The translations under genes and the position numbers were made by a program. 64,000 nt of DNA from Nephromyces sp. MM_2019 (taxonomy: Eukaryota > Apicomplexa > Aconoidasida > Nephromycida): NCBI GenBank assembly GCA_015657535.1, contig JADHZB010001685.1, positions 51,855 through 115,854 of the forward strand, given 5' to 3'. Numbering within the stretch: position 1 is the first letter of the stretch; each line of letters starts with the position of its first letter. This document shows positions 1 through 12,978 of this stretch, one piece after another. Under the pieces are notes generated by a model. That model saw nothing but the letters and a program-made list of their open reading frames with translations. It made no database searches and was not told the DNA's origin.

Positions 1-667
1 GCTGAAATTGAATTTGAGAGTTTTTTCTCTCTTTTGTAGCTGATTTATCACTTTTTTTATCTTCTTCTTTTTGCATCATCTACAATCTCATTCTGGTGTC
101 TACCCTGCTTCCCTCACCTAGCACCCCCCTCACGCTCCTCTCGAACCCCTCTAATAACTACCGTCTACCCACCTCTCAGCAGCTCCCTCTCACCTCGCAC
201 AATGAAGCTTTTGGCATGAAAAAGTTATACTACTGTTTCCCCGCTCTTTTATGAGATGAAACAGTGCTGACCTAATCAAGCAAATCACGCTGCCAGAGTA
301 TATGTACACTGAAAAAGATCTTCAAGGCAGATTTTTAGGCTTGATCTAAGTCTGCAGGTTGATACATATATGATGAGCAAAGTAAATAGCTACTGGTACG
401 CATTACTATGGAACACACACGCACACAGAATAAGCTGCACACACACAGGCCAAATTATACACATACATGTTCATTGAAGCCAAGGTACATGCGTACATCT
501 GCATAGAACCACACTGCGTAAACGCGCCCACACACACCAACACCACACACACCCACACCACCTCATACCCGCGCACATACACAAGCCAGATTGAAGCTCT
601 CAAACTCTCCCCAAAACCCTGCAAAACCCCTGTGAAACTATCGTCATCCTCCAATGCTTCTCTATAG
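1..667. other. Sequence upstream of the first visible CDC45 exon
   Basis: No exon could be supported here. The first 200 bases are pyrimidine-rich with several AG acceptor-like sites, and about 403-600 is CA-rich. CDC45 still lacks roughly its first 35-40 residues (the ASDxDAL-like strand expected before the first visible exon). I could not find that segment, so the missing 5' exon(s) probably lie left of the window. The stretch is therefore most likely intron. Confidence 0.5.
403..660. repeat. CA-rich low-complexity block
   Basis: Interrupted CA dinucleotide runs on the plus strand, ending at the acceptor of the first visible CDC45 exon. Reading frames through it are threonine/histidine low-complexity and are not genes. 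Confidence 0.85.
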
Positions 668-3600
668 GCAGATAAGATGTTTCGAAGTAGCGATGATGGA
701 ATGAGGGTGAAACTTGATGTTCTTTATATCAGCTCCGTTGAAGATGTTTTTGCCTACATCAAAGAGCAATACGAGGCTCAGAAGGAGTATAAGAATCTGC
801 AGGTACAAATCAGTTTTGAGGCTGAAGAAATGATGTTTTTTTGTATCTTCAAGGGTAGAATTTGGAGGGTGAAAGCACCACATACGAGTGTGTGCGTAGA
901 GAGAATGTGAATTTGTGGTAGAAACTAGGAACCGTGAAGAGGAGAGTTTGGTGAGGTAGTATTAGTTTATTCGGTAGATTGTGGAAGATGCGATTTAGCG
1001 GAGGAGGAAGAGCTAGGGGTATAAAGAATAGAAGCGGGAGGAGGGGATGATTTGAAAGGAAAATTGTCTTGAAGAGGGAGTGTTTTGCTGGTTTGTGTGT
1101 GGGGGCGGAAATGTTATGTGTGATGTTTCCTTTGCTGTTTATTCGATTTTTTTCTTCAGTTTTCTTCATCAAAACTGCTTTAAGTGATGTTTTTTTTGTT
1201 TTCTTCATCAAAGACTATTTGAATGATGTTTTTCATCAGTTTTATCCGATGCTATTTTCACTGAGGCTTTCGAGAATTCCATAGTTAGCTGCTCTACTTT
1301 CTGCATCAAACGTAGCATCCCGTAAAAAAGATGAAAATAAGCCCAAATTCTCTCATTTTCTCTACGTTTTACTGCTGAAATCGTGAAAAAAAAACTTTTC
1401 AGCTTTTTCACACACGTCATCCTCTTTTAACTTGTGTGTGTGGCTTCCTCTTTTTAATTTGTGTCTGTTGCTTAATGTTCTTAAAACTCCTTTTTACAGC
1501 TTTTTCAATACCAAAAGGTTGTGTTGATTGGATTTGGAGGCCATATCTTCACTAATACTCGTCTTCACAGTGAAATTCGATCGCATTTTTCTTCTCTTTT
1601 TGTTTCACCGGAAGAGAAGGAGGATTTGCAGTTTTGTGTGCTGGATTTTAGGAGGCCTTATTTACCTTTGTTTAACTATGAGGTAGTGGGGAGTAGTCAT
1701 GTGTGGGCTTGTGAGTGTGTGTGGATGTGTAGCTGTAGGTGTGGTTGTGGGCGTTGGTGTATATGGGTATCTGCAATTTTGTGTGTGGACGTGTGAGGAT
1801 TTTGTAAATAGGTGTTTGTGGGCGTACGTGTGTGTGTGTGTGTGTGTGTGGATTTTTTCGGGTGTTCATCTGGGTTTGCGTGTTTTGCTGTATATCTAGA
1901 TGTGTTTCGGTGTGCTTATGTGTTAGTCTAGGTGCGTGCGGGTGTGTCTTATTCTACTGACCACATGTCAGCATGTCACTCTACCTCTGTGACTTGTTTT
2001 TTGTTGCTTCAGTGTGCTTGCTGCCTTTCTGAGGATTCAAATGGAGTCTAATGCGTAGCATTTTGGGTGTGTGTGTGTGTGTGTGCAAATCGAGCCGTGC
2101 ATCTCCTGTGAAGTTTTCGGAGCCACTTTTTCACGGGTGTTAATGGTAACTTTGCATAATAAAAAGTAGCTTCCAGAGAGTACCAAATACATGTAGCTCA
2201 TGCGTTGGGCTTCACACATTGGGCTCTAGTCTCTCTGTATATATCTTTCTAATATTGCTTTGTCTTTAAGATGGGCATTTAAAGAGGTTATTCAGCGTTC
2301 ATTCGCTTTTTCTTGTACACTATGAGGATGAAAGTTGAAGAGTTTGCTGTTTTAAAGAGGCAGATGTGTGTGGTTTTCTTTTGAGTAGCTTTCTCTGCTT
2401 CATATCGATGAAATGAATGAAAAAATGACGGAAAGTGATGCAGAAAAATTGAAGATGTCGCTGTTTTAAAGAGGCAGGTTGATATGGGCTTCTATTCAAA
2501 AGTATGTTGCTATTAAGTTTTCTAATTTCTGCTTCTTCATCTTCAAATATGAAAAAGTTTGCGTAGAAAACAACTTTTTTAGACTTCCTCTTCATTTTTG
2601 TGAAAAATGCAGGAAAGTTGGTTTCTAGTGGTGGATACCAAAGAATTTGATATGCTTAACAAAAAGAAGGTACTTTCTGGAGGAATTAAAGCTTCTTCAG
2701 TTAATGGCTTTGTTCTCTTCTGATTTTATTCAGAATAATGTGTGTGTGTGTGTGTGTGAGAGCTGCTTTAGTATAGAAGTTACCTATGTGGAGGTGATTG
2801 TGTGTGTGTGGCTGATTACCCACATCTGTGTATAGCTGATTACAAACATGTGTGGCTAACAACCAGCGTGTGTTTGTGGCACTGCTTCATCTTTTTTCAT
2901 TTCGCTTTTTGCAGTGATTTTCCCGTTCCATAGCATCTTCTTCTCGCCTCTTCATATCTTTGCATTTTCCTCTTCATGCTCTTCAGTTTAGTTTGGGAGT
3001 TTTTGGAGATAATTCAATAGAAAGTGAAGATGAAGAGGTAGAGGGAGCTCGCAAGTCTTTCTCGATGTCTGGAATACTTCAGGTACAACATTCTCAGTGT
3101 ACATACACTGATTTTTTGCTTCATTTTTATCCAAGAAGACTTGTGTATCAGCCGTTGAAATAGCGATTAATTCTTTAATTCTTCTGCGCCTGCGTGTGTG
3201 TGGCATCATGTACTCTGTGTGCAGGTTTTATATGTATTTCTTTCGCAGGTTTGCTATCGTCTTTACATTGCATGTGTGCATTCTATGTTGCTTTCTCCAT
3301 CCTTTTTGTGTGCGGTTTGTCTATTTTTTGAGTGTGCTATTTGTGTGTGTTGCCGCATCTTTTGTGCTGTTTATTTTTTTGTTGCTTTATGGTGTGTTGC
3401 CATATTTTGTGTGTGTGCAGGAGTCTCAACCACCAGGAAGCAAAATGGATTTTTCCAAGATGCCGAAGAAGGAGCTTCATGGCTGCTATGAGTCTTTTCC
3501 GCTATGCCTTCTGGCTAATGCAGTAAGTAGATTTTAAGCCTTGTGTGTGCAGTAGAATTCGAGCTTGCAGATATACGAGAAATCCAATAAATCTTTACAT

Positions 3601-6600
3601 ACGCGCACAAAAAGTACACTACTACGATTATGCCGAGTATACACACACATGGACTAAGAGAAGCATACACAGACGGAGAGGCTGAAAGGAACATACGCAG
3701 ACAAAGAAACTGAGAAAGACTATTACACACACGAGTAGACAAACTGAGAAACACGCAGACAGATATATACCTAAGAGTGGAGATAATAACACATTAAAAA
3801 GCGCACCAAGCAGCACACCAAAGCGCACACACACACGCATGTCATACCGGTCTGTACCTTAACCATCTAATCTGCCTTGGTTTGTACTTCAAGTGCCACA
3901 TAATTGCTGAGTGCTACCCGCAACTTAAAACTGAAGTGTACCTACAGTTGAGCTTCGAGCACATCAACTGCACTATAAGCACTACCAGCATCGCATAAAC
4001 ACTATGCACACATAGTCAAACGTGTGTTACATCCCCAGAAACTCAACACACACACACACATACAGTAGTGTATAAAGCTCACGCATGCACATAGTAGTAT
4101 ATATACCTCACATAAATGCACACAGTAGTATATACACATCGCACACACAACTATTCATGCTGTAAAGAATTATGTTCTTGTGTGCGTGAGAACTCCTGTT
4201 GAAGTTGTTTTTGCTTCTTTTCTAGCATTTTTTGATGTTTTTCTACGTTTGGTAGATTCTCTAGGCTTTCCTGCTGTTTTTCTGTGTTTTTTTGCAGTTT
4301 CATTCTTTAGTGTGTGTTGTAGTGCTTTCGCTGGGGGATTAGGAATAGTTGACTCAAATGATGGATTTTCTCTTTCTTTAGAAAATCTTCCTCATGTGGT
4401 GATACCTTGGAAAACAGGGGATATCCATTTAGTCTTACTATATCTCTGTATGCATGCATGTGTGTGTGTGTATCTGTATGTCTGGGTGTATCTGTGTACC
4501 TGTATGTTTGCACTTGTCTCCCTCTGTATCTCACCGTATCTCTTCTCTCTCTCTTCTCTCTCTTAGTCAGACTATTAAATGGAAAAATTAACGTCGAGAT
4601 TCTCGTTTTTGTTTTCTCGTGAGTGTGTGTATGCTTACTGTGGTTCTGTGTCTAAACGACTATTTAGTGAAGCAAATAAGGCGGATGAGACTTCAATAAG
4701 GCTGGTTTTTTGCGGTCTTCTTCATGGTCTAAACGCTGTGTGTTGCTCAGATTGTCCAAGATGCTGAAATGAGTGAAATTTTGATTGCAAAGAAGGGATT
4801 TTTGACTTCTGTTGGATTGTTCTGGCATTTCTCGCAGCAGTTCATAGATACTCAAGATTATGAAGAGATGCTAGACTTTATCAAATTCGAATTGCATCAA
4901 AAAAGAAGGTTTTTAGAGTTTTTACATCGCTAAAATTGTAGAGAAGAGGAAGTCTTGGGTGCAGCATCTTCACTGTATCTTGTGATTCTTTTTTCTGTTA
5001 TCTCCAATGCCTTTTCTTTTTTTTTTGCTTCTCTTTTTCCTCTTCTTCATCTTCATCTGTTTTTTTGCTATTCTTTCTTCATCTTTTTATTCTTCATCTC
5101 CTCTTCTCCCACAAACTTCTCTGCTCCACCTCTTCTAACTATTTCCTGTTTTGATATTCTTCGCTCCTGCTTCTTATATACTGCAGGATGACATCTTCTG
5201 AAGAATCTTTCACTTCTAGCTCTAACTATGGGATTCTCCCGTTTCTACCGTATAGGTAAGCGCTCTCTCCAAATTCTTGCTGCAATATGCTAGAAAATCC
5301 AATGCTTCTTCCTGCTGTTCTTTATTGTTTTTTAAGCTCAAAAACACAAGAAAAAACCATAGAAACCTGGTTTTTTGCTGAATTTTTGAAACTTTTGACG
5401 TTTTAAGTTCATTGTTTCTTCATAGATTCTCTGTTTATACTGCTGAAACTACAATGAAGAGATTCTAGCATGTCTTTATGTTTTGTTTTTTCGGTTTGGA
5501 AAAGAATCTCAAGTGATTCAAGCCGATTCTTGATTAGCAGGAGAACGTCACAAAAAAACGGACTCAAAATGCACAAAAAGCAGCAGACACATGCCCGAGA
5601 ATTTAACCCATACAACACGCACACAAGGCAGAATCCAGCAAAATCGCACACGACACACACAGAGTACAGGAAAAAAAAGTAACACACATTAAAAAGAAAA
5701 AAAAACATTTTTTGTTGATGTTTAAATGAATAGATTCCCAAAATTTTCTATGATAAAGCCGTAATTTGTGTGTTTCTACAAACTTTGCGCTCTTCTTGAG
5801 GAGAAATTTCCTCTTCTTTTAAGGTAGCAGTGTGTGGTCTGCAAAAAATCAGCTTCAGATTCTCAAACATATAATTAAAAATTTTTAGATCTTCAAAAAC
5901 ATCATCCTCTTCACACTATTATCTTCACCTCATTTTCTTTGATGAAATTTTTTTTCATCCTATAAATTGCTTATTTCATGATCTTGAAGATGTTTTAAAA
6001 ACTGATTTTTTCCGCTTCTTTGACTTTTTTTGGCTGCTTTAGTTGCTTGCGAAGTGCATTGGATTCATCGGAGCATATTTTTGCCAACACCTATAAAGCA
6101 ACAGCTGAGGAGGTGAGTGGTTTAAGGCATCTTTTGATATACTCATATCTTGTTTATGCCTCTTTTTTCATCACAAATTGTATGCATAAATCCTCTTTCT
6201 ATCGCAGATTTCAATGATATATTTTCATGAGGAAGATGTGAATGTTTAATTTGACATTTTTCTGCTAAATTTTGCTTTTAATTATGAAAAAATATCAGTT
6301 TCTACAGTTTTGCTCTTTGATAATATAAGCGTTTGGACATTATGTGTGTGTGAAGAGAAGTCGTTAGTCTTGGGAGCGTGAAAAGAGAATTCATAAGTGT
6401 TGAGTTTATGAGGAGTATTCCCAAGTCTAGTGTGTGTGCGAAAAGCATTCTTAACGTTTGTGTGTGAAAAGAACTCTACCAAGCACATACGCACACACGA
6501 GAAAGCTATGATACTGTACTTCAGCTCGTCTTTAAGCATGCAAACACACACATAAAAGGTGCTTATATTTAGCTTTCTCTTCTCGTTATTTACACTTTTT

Positions 6601-9600
6601 ATCGCCCAAAAATTTCCTCTTTGATTTTTTGTGATGCTTTTCCTTCATGAAGATGGGCGACTTGATTAATTCTTCCTTCTTCATACAAAATGTCTTCAGA
6701 GGGATAGTAAGATCCGAATGGAATGTGGAGTAACCAGAAAAGAGATGCTATCACATCAGGCTGAGTTTAGAATAACGGTAAACAATTTTTCTTTGGTATG
6801 TGTGCGATATTTCATTTTTTCTTTGACGAGAAATCATAGGAAAAGGATGTTTTGCGTGTGAAAAATCTTTGTGTATGTGTGAAGAAAAATTCAGCTGAAC
6901 GCACAAGAGGACTCAAGAACCAGCACTGACATTCAAAAATTTCCCATGAGAAAAACGACGCCCAAATTCACAGGCTGACACACCCATGCACCAACGCGCG
7001 AACAACTACGAGCATAAAGCAGAATTCGCACACATCAATACCTACTGGAAACACAGGAATGCCCATACAGATACACGCCAACACACACATAAGCGCACAC
7101 CCAGCTAGGCACACACTAAAAGTCACCAGCACTGAACAACATCCATCCAGAAACACGCCAACACACANNNNNNNNNNNNNNNNNNNNNNNNNNNNNNNNN
7201 NNNNNNNNNNNNNNNNNACATAAGCGCACACCCAGCTAGGCACACACTAAAAGTCACCAGCACTGAACAACATCCATCCAGAAACACGCCAACACACACA
7301 TAAGCGCACACCAGCAACCCAAAACTCACCCGGACACACATCAAAACCCACCCATACACACAAACCCATGTATACACCCTCTTCACACACACGCACTAAC
7401 TTCTCCCTCTCTAGAACAAGGAAAGGCAAGTTTTAAACTACCTAAAAAAGACGTATGGGGAGACTGTAAGTACACTCGACTGGTCTAGGCGAGAATACCC
7501 AAATCTTAACAATGCAGCGGTTATGCACTTCTTCAATTTTATATTGGCATACAGCAAAGGTAATTTTATCACTCAAAAAAATATGTTATTTTAGGGTGTT
7601 GCATTTACTCAAAGCTAGCTGCTTTCGGGGTGACTGAAAGCGTGCATGTCTTCACGTAGCGAGATGTGGTTCTACTGATAGTGAATGAGCTTATGTAAAG
7701 GGCTTAGTGTGTGAGTGGTAATTGCGCTGCAGTGATTTTGAGGTAATGAGTTTCTTCTGAAAAGACGAGGAATATGCTGCGTGTATGGGGATATATTTGT
7801 TTACTGTCTGAGGAGGAAATTTTGGCTTTTATGCCGTGTTAGTATTTTTTGTTTGTATGCTGAGTTTGGTGTAAACAAAATAATGCCTTTGTATTCCCTT
7901 GTGTGTGTGCAGTAAGTAGCTCTGTTGGACTTTTTCTACCCCGTTACTTTGGCATTTGGCGAATGAGAGGAGGTGTAAAAGTTGAAAGCTTTTGCCCCTC
8001 CTCCTGGCCTATGCTGTTCGCTGTTTCCCCATTGTTTTGATGAAATTTCCGATTTTTTTTGTAGAGTATAAAAAGAAGCTAATTTACATGAATTTGTGCA
8101 GGAAATGAAAAGCAGCCTTATGCAGGAAATTGCCGGGATTTCCTTGAGATTGCTGATTGGTAAGCTTCTTAAGAACCTCTCCTAAGAAGGCATACACACG
8201 AAGATAATGCACGCAAAAATGATGATTTTCTTATCGTCTCGAGTATGCAATGTGAGCAAGCATTACGAAATTGATTTTGTCGCACACTCACGCACACAAA
8301 TCTGATTTTAACGTACTGTGAAGACGATGTTATGAGGTTAAGTAGAGTCATGGAGCAGGTAGGGAAGAAATGGGAAGATGATGAGAAACTCAGCTACCGA
8401 GAGAAGACGGAAGTATCGTGAAACACCTAGATGTGTGCAAACGCACAGCAGTTAGATATTTAGACGCACATATACAGCAAGTAGAAGCAGAGATTTACAC
8501 ACAAGAACTAGATGGACAGACACAACCCCACACACACACAGTACCTAGTTTTATACACACACACGATTACTAGAAGGACACATGGACACGCAACATGTAG
8601 GTGGAGATGCACATGCAGTGCCTATGTGCACACATACCGCATCTAGATGGACGCACACAAACACAGCGCCTAGATTGATAAATACACACAGCACCTATAT
8701 TGACACACACACACAACACCTAGATGTAAAGATGATGAGCAAGACCACCAGAACAAGGCTGAAAGCGCAACGTAGTGAGTTTTTTTTTGGAATCTCGCTA
8801 TTGCCTATGTAAAGCACGAAGAATAACTCAAAAACTCTCCAAGAAGAGGAAAAACAGCGAAACCTTCGCTTCTTGTGTGTTTGATGCTCGCACAAGCACC
8901 CGTAGGAAACCTGGTCTTTACAAGATGCTGAGCCAGTGAAAAATTTCCCCAAGAAACTGCAAAGATGCTGATTAAACTTGAAAATTTTCCTGCAGCTACT
9001 TTGAAAAGCCGTCTTTTCTTAAAGCCTTTAAAAAAAAGCTTTTAGGCTTTATTGCCTCCTGAAGAAGTCAGCTAAGAAGTCAATCTGCCGATGCTTAGCT
9101 TTGATCTGATGTTAGACATGTTACATATATAGACGAACTTCCTATTGTAGCTCCAGAAACGCGCATACACACACACGCACATACAAGCATTTGAATTAGA
9201 ACCTTCATGCTTCTTTTGAGGTCTTTTATTCCTAGTGAGGGTATGGGACATACTGACAGACACACACGCACACGCATTTGAATTGCACTCTTTTCATTTT
9301 CTGTGGGTGTTGGTCACATAGAGGCAGGCACACCCAAACACACACTCACTCGATATCCCCATACCTACTGCCTGCCACACATATGCATTGGCTCATTCAA
9401 GCTTTTTTTGGTGCGATTGAAGTATGCCTGGCTGTAATATGTTACAAGTTTTTTAGTGATTTCTTCCTTTCTTGTGTGTTGAAGAGATCTGATAGTCTCT
9501 GAAATGGGATTCTATTGGTGTGTGTGTCCTTGATGTTTATTGCTTAAATCTCATTCCTAGAGAGCTTTTTCTAGCAAATCGACACATGTATAACTTGTTG

Positions 9601-12600
9601 ATTTTGCTAGTAAAGGTCGATACATTGAGGCATTCTATTCTCCTTGGTTTTTCGCGTGAATTCTCGAGTTTTCTCATTTAATTTTCCATTTTCCTCTTCT
9701 TTTTATTATTCCTTTTTTCTTTTCCCTTCTTATCGCTATATTTTTTCGTTTTCTTCATCTTCTTCCTATTTGTATCCCCCTTTTGCTTATTTTTCTCCTT
9801 TTCTTTTCCTTTTCTGTGTAAAATTGGATGAATTTTTCAAAGTTTTAGTTCTTTCCGTATTTTTTTCTGGCCGCAATGTCATTTGCAGATCTTCTGCTGC
9901 TTTTCTCGATATTGTCATCGATTTTTTAACTTTATTTCATGTTTATCCGCTTAGTAGCGTAGTTTGATTGAAAGAGAAGACAATATGCTTCCTAAAAGTA
10001 GCAGTAGGAAGTACTTTTTTTCTCACATGAAGTGCTCAATCCTTAGTTTTTTGTAGCTGTCTTTATCTTCTTTTCATGTCCTTCTGCAGTTTATCGCTTT
10101 TTGTTGGCTGCTTTTTGCAACTTTTCGCTCTTTTCATCTTCTGTTCACTACATCTCTCTTTCTTGCTCTTCTTTCACGACTTTTCTCTCTTTTTCCCTCT
10201 TTTTTTTTATTTTATTGCCCTTTTTTTGTAAAATTCATTCTCTCTATTCCCCCTCTTCAAAAAGCTCCGATTTTCTCCCTCTTCTTCCTCGTCTTCATCC
10301 TAAAATTAGAAAATTTTGTCGTTTTCTCGCTTTTTTTTGCGAAATTCAGCCTTTTGAATATCAGCCTCTCTCGGCATGTGAAGCTGGAATCAAATCTGCT
10401 GAAACTGATACCTCCAGCTTCACAGAATTACCTTGGAGATATTTTCAGTACAGTTAGCTTTAAAGATTTTTTTATAACATCACCTGAAACACACAGAGAT
10501 ACACTTGTGTGTGTGTGTGTGATTTACTCACGCGGAGGGGGTTTTAACTCATTTCTTGTTTGTGTGCAATTTATTGTATATATACATGACGCAACTCTAT
10601 TTGAGGAGTTTGGTGTGTAAACGCACTTTATCATGTTATCTTCAAAGCTAATTGACGGCGTTTCTTCCTCATTTTTGTCAAATATAGAAGAAGTGGATGC
10701 TCTGGCTAATTCCATATTCGAATTTTATTTTAGTGCGTGTGCTAGAGCGTTACTAAAAGTGTGCACACACACCCACGAATTACACATACAAACATATTCT
10801 ACAAACACATACATTAGGCGCACATCCATTGACCAGGCAGAGTGTCTATTGTTTTAGTTTGATGTAATATTGTGTGGCTATGGCTGTGTGTATGTTTGCG
10901 TGCCTTCCTGCATTTTGTTTTGATCAAGCATAGCTTCCATATTGGGCAAAAGAACAACTGTCATCGTGATGCTTGGCTTGTGTGTTTAGCAGACGCTCTA
11001 GCTTATCGCCTATCTCTTGTGCTCCATCTTAATTTCTTTCTCTTCTATCTCTCGGCTCTCACTTTCACACACATCATACTTCATTTCAAAATTGCTCACA
11101 CATGCGTAGATGTTTGCATCCCTAGTCTCTGTGCAACCCCCCTCTTCAAGAGCTTCACTTGAGTCTCTCAAAACTGTGCTACTGCTGCTTCCTCCTCAGA
11201 GAATCAGCCTCTTTATATACGCATACTCCTCTCACACATACACATACACATACACACGCTCATTCGAAGTGATAAGAGCTTGCCTGCATATGATCAGATA
11301 AAGACTAACAAAATTGAAGGAAAGAGATGTGGAGGCGAAACTGTGTGGCTTCTTGAATGTAAACACCTAGGCCCTACTTTATAGTAAGGAACCTGCTTAA
11401 GCCTTCATTGAGGGCTGTTTGATCTGCTTGTTAGCAGCTTCAATGAGTGGGTGCGAATTTGTGCTGAGCACATGCTGAGAAGCATCTGTGTGTGTTGGGT
11501 GTGTGTGTGGGTTGCGCTGTGTGTGTATTGTGTAGCTTTATGTGTGGGTTTTTGAGCATTTTGGTTGTGTGTGTGATTTGTAGTGCTGTGAGTTGTTGCG
11601 TGTAGCGTGCTTGATGTGTAGTGCTGTTTATGGTGTGTTTTGCGTGTTTGATTTGCAGTGCTTTACAGCATGCTGCATGTTTGATGTCTAATGCTGTGTT
11701 TGCTTGGGTTGTCTATGTACTGTATGCTGTGTGTATGGCGTATTCCGCATGCGCTGTGTGTGTGCTTTATTTTTTTGTATCTTGGTTATAAGAGGAAAGG
11801 CTGGTGAGATGCTTCACTCTCATTTGCGTGTGGCTTTGATCAACTTTGTCTTTTGAAGAATGAGGATCTCCTCTTTCGTTATATGCATGCCTCATGTCAA
11901 ATTTTCGGGTATGTGTGTGTGTCTTTATGTATCTTCGTGTGTGCGTCTTTCCTACGCGTGGCTTTTGTGTTTATCCTCATTTTTCGGATGTTTGTGCTTT
12001 CTTTTTTTAGTTTTTGTGTGCATTTTTCCTTCCTGTATGTCCTTTCTTTGTGTGTGTCTCTATCTCTTACACGATGAACTGCTGTATAAACTTGGGGATC
12101 GAACTTAAGGTTGTTTTTTACGCAAACGCTAGCTATAAGTGAGCTTTCGTGTATGATCCCTTCATTTTCCGCTGAATGATAGCCTATCAGCAGCGGAAGC
12201 TTCTCTCACTCAAATGGCTTGTGTGTGTGTGTGTGTCATTACTCTCTTCGAGATAAAATATCTGCAAATTTGCAAGTTTTTGCTACTTTTTCTTCGATTG
12301 TGATAAAATTTGAAGATGGCATACTATTAACTGCGATTTTTGCGCATTCTAGACTATCTTTCTTGCATTCAAACTACGCACATACATAGCATAGACAGAG
12401 CTCATAGAGCTCGAACAAAGCACACAGCATACACCAGTTACATGTGCACAGCACACCTAGATAACACGTATATCACCCACACATCACGCAGGACAGACAC
12501 AACACAGCCTCTGAAGGCTCTGTTTAATACGGTATACTTTTAGATATCTCTCTTCATGACTTTGTTTGGCTATGAAGTTTCTTTTACTTTTAATTCTACT

Positions 12601-12978
12601 TCTTCTTCAGCTTCTTCTTCTTTTTCTTTTTCTAATTCCGCTACTTCTACTACTCCTTCTACCTCCTTTTCTTCCACAGATGAAATGAGAAAACCAATAT
12701 TTCTTATCTCAAATCTTTAAAAATCATTTTTTTTGCTTCTTTTGCCTTCTTCAGCCACCCGGTTGTACTGCGAAGCATCGCCCTCCTTTGCTCGAATTAT
12801 AAAGCTGTTAGCCACATTTTTTGGGGGAATTTTGGAGCTGTTTTTTCCAGATTCTAGCTTTTTTCTGGCGTTTAAATTTGAAAATATTACTTCACTTGTT
12901 TCACAGAGTCTGAAATTGCACACACACTACTATGAACTTAAGCTGGCAAGTTTGCGCACACTGAAAACTTTGTTTTGA
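668..12978 (+). CDS. CDC45: CDC45, replicative helicase (CMG) cofactor, 15 exons, 5' end missing
   Basis: CDC45 joins MCM2-7 and GINS to form the CMG helicase that unwinds DNA at replication forks in the nucleus. Exons: 668-802, 1500-1682, 2613-2669, 2987-3082, 3421-3522, 4751-4908, 5187-5255, 6043-6112, 6700-6777, 7415-7559, 8102-8159, 10350-10506, 10648-10738, 10934-10981, 12755-12978. Every junction is GT-AG and in phase, giving 1671 nt (556 residues plus TGA); human CDC45 has 566. Family features appear in order: KVVLIGFGG strand, LDFRRPYLP (DHH-superfamily DTHRP-like motif), acidic linker ESEDEEVEG, KELHGCYESFP helix, SALDSSEHIFANTY (HWSLHDSL-like region), GVTRKEMLSHQAEF, RREYPNLNNAAVMHFF, TTVIVML strand, and a C-terminal PDSSFFLAFKFEN strand with following helix. 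The sequence is divergent. Exon 6 uses a weak donor (gttttt), and exons 12-14 had alternative donors chosen by phase. The N-terminal exon(s) are outside the window. Confidence 0.87.
1690..1940. repeat. GT-rich block in CDC45 intron
   Basis: Begins just after the donor of exon 1500-1682. It includes an uninterrupted (GT)n run near 1829-1850. Opposite dinucleotide polarity to the block at 403-660. Confidence 0.85.
3180..3420. repeat. GT-rich and T-rich block before CDC45 exon 5
   Basis: GT/TTTG-rich sequence that runs directly into the acceptor of exon 3421-3522. A clear CA-rich block follows that exon. Confidence 0.75.
3590..4160. repeat. CA-rich block in CDC45 intron 5
   Basis: Long interrupted CA/ACAC stretch with short perfect runs near 3825-3837 and 4048-4062. 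It is followed from about 4445 by GT-rich and CT-rich sequence inside the same 1228-nt intron. Confidence 0.8.
6340..6560. repeat. Adjacent GT and CA blocks in CDC45 intron 8
   Basis: A GT-rich stretch (about 6340-6470) passes straight into a CA-rich stretch (about 6480-6556) within the 587-nt intron between exons 6043-6112 and 6700-6777. The two are complementary in character and could fold on themselves in the transcript. Confidence 0.75.
7087..7310. repeat. 81-nt duplicated CA-rich unit on both sides of the gap
   Basis: The 81 bases at 7087-7167 reappear at 7218-7298 by eye, and the start of a third copy follows at 7297-7310. The copies flank a run of N. This is either a tandem minisatellite too long to assemble or overlapping contig ends that were not merged. 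Confidence 0.9.
7168..7217. other. Assembly gap (50 N)
   Basis: Exactly 50 unknown bases inside CDC45 intron 9 (6778-7414). The neighbouring exons join in phase, so no coding sequence needs to be missing here. The round number suggests a placeholder and not a measured length. Confidence 0.99.
8430..8740. repeat. CA-rich block in CDC45 intron 11
   Basis: Interrupted CACA stretch inside the 2190-nt intron between 8159 and 10350. It contains recurring CACCTAGATG-like words (about 8425, 8690, 8715), so part of it may be a degenerate minisatellite. A second CA-rich patch lies at about 9160-9350. Confidence 0.7.
9640..10345. other. Long pyrimidine-rich tract in CDC45 intron 11
   Basis: About 700 bases dominated by T and C on the plus strand, ending at the acceptor of exon 10350-10506. 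It gives long serine/phenylalanine-rich reading frames that are composition artefacts. Similar but shorter tracts lie at about 4970-5180 and 13020-13300. Confidence 0.7.
11470..12235. repeat. GT-rich block in CDC45 intron 14
   Basis: Interrupted GT repeats with words such as TGTGTAGTGCTGT recurring between about 11515 and 11720, then another GT-rich stretch and a perfect (GT)n at about 12221-12237. A CA-rich stretch follows at about 12365-12510 in the same intron. Confidence 0.75.

Noticed and set aside
406..667. Overlapping open frames in the CA-rich block on both strands
   Set aside because: They are translations of CA/GT dinucleotide sequence with Thr/His or Cys/Val periodicity. The real coding exon starts at 668.
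6968..7429. Cysteine/valine-rich minus-strand frames of 60-91 codons around the gap
   Set aside because: They are low-complexity translations of the CA-rich duplicated unit, and two run through the N gap.
9644..10457. Phe/Ser-rich plus-strand frames of 107 and 118 codons
   Set aside because: They come from the pyrimidine tract of CDC45 intron 11. Only 10350-10506, read in a different frame, fits CDC45.
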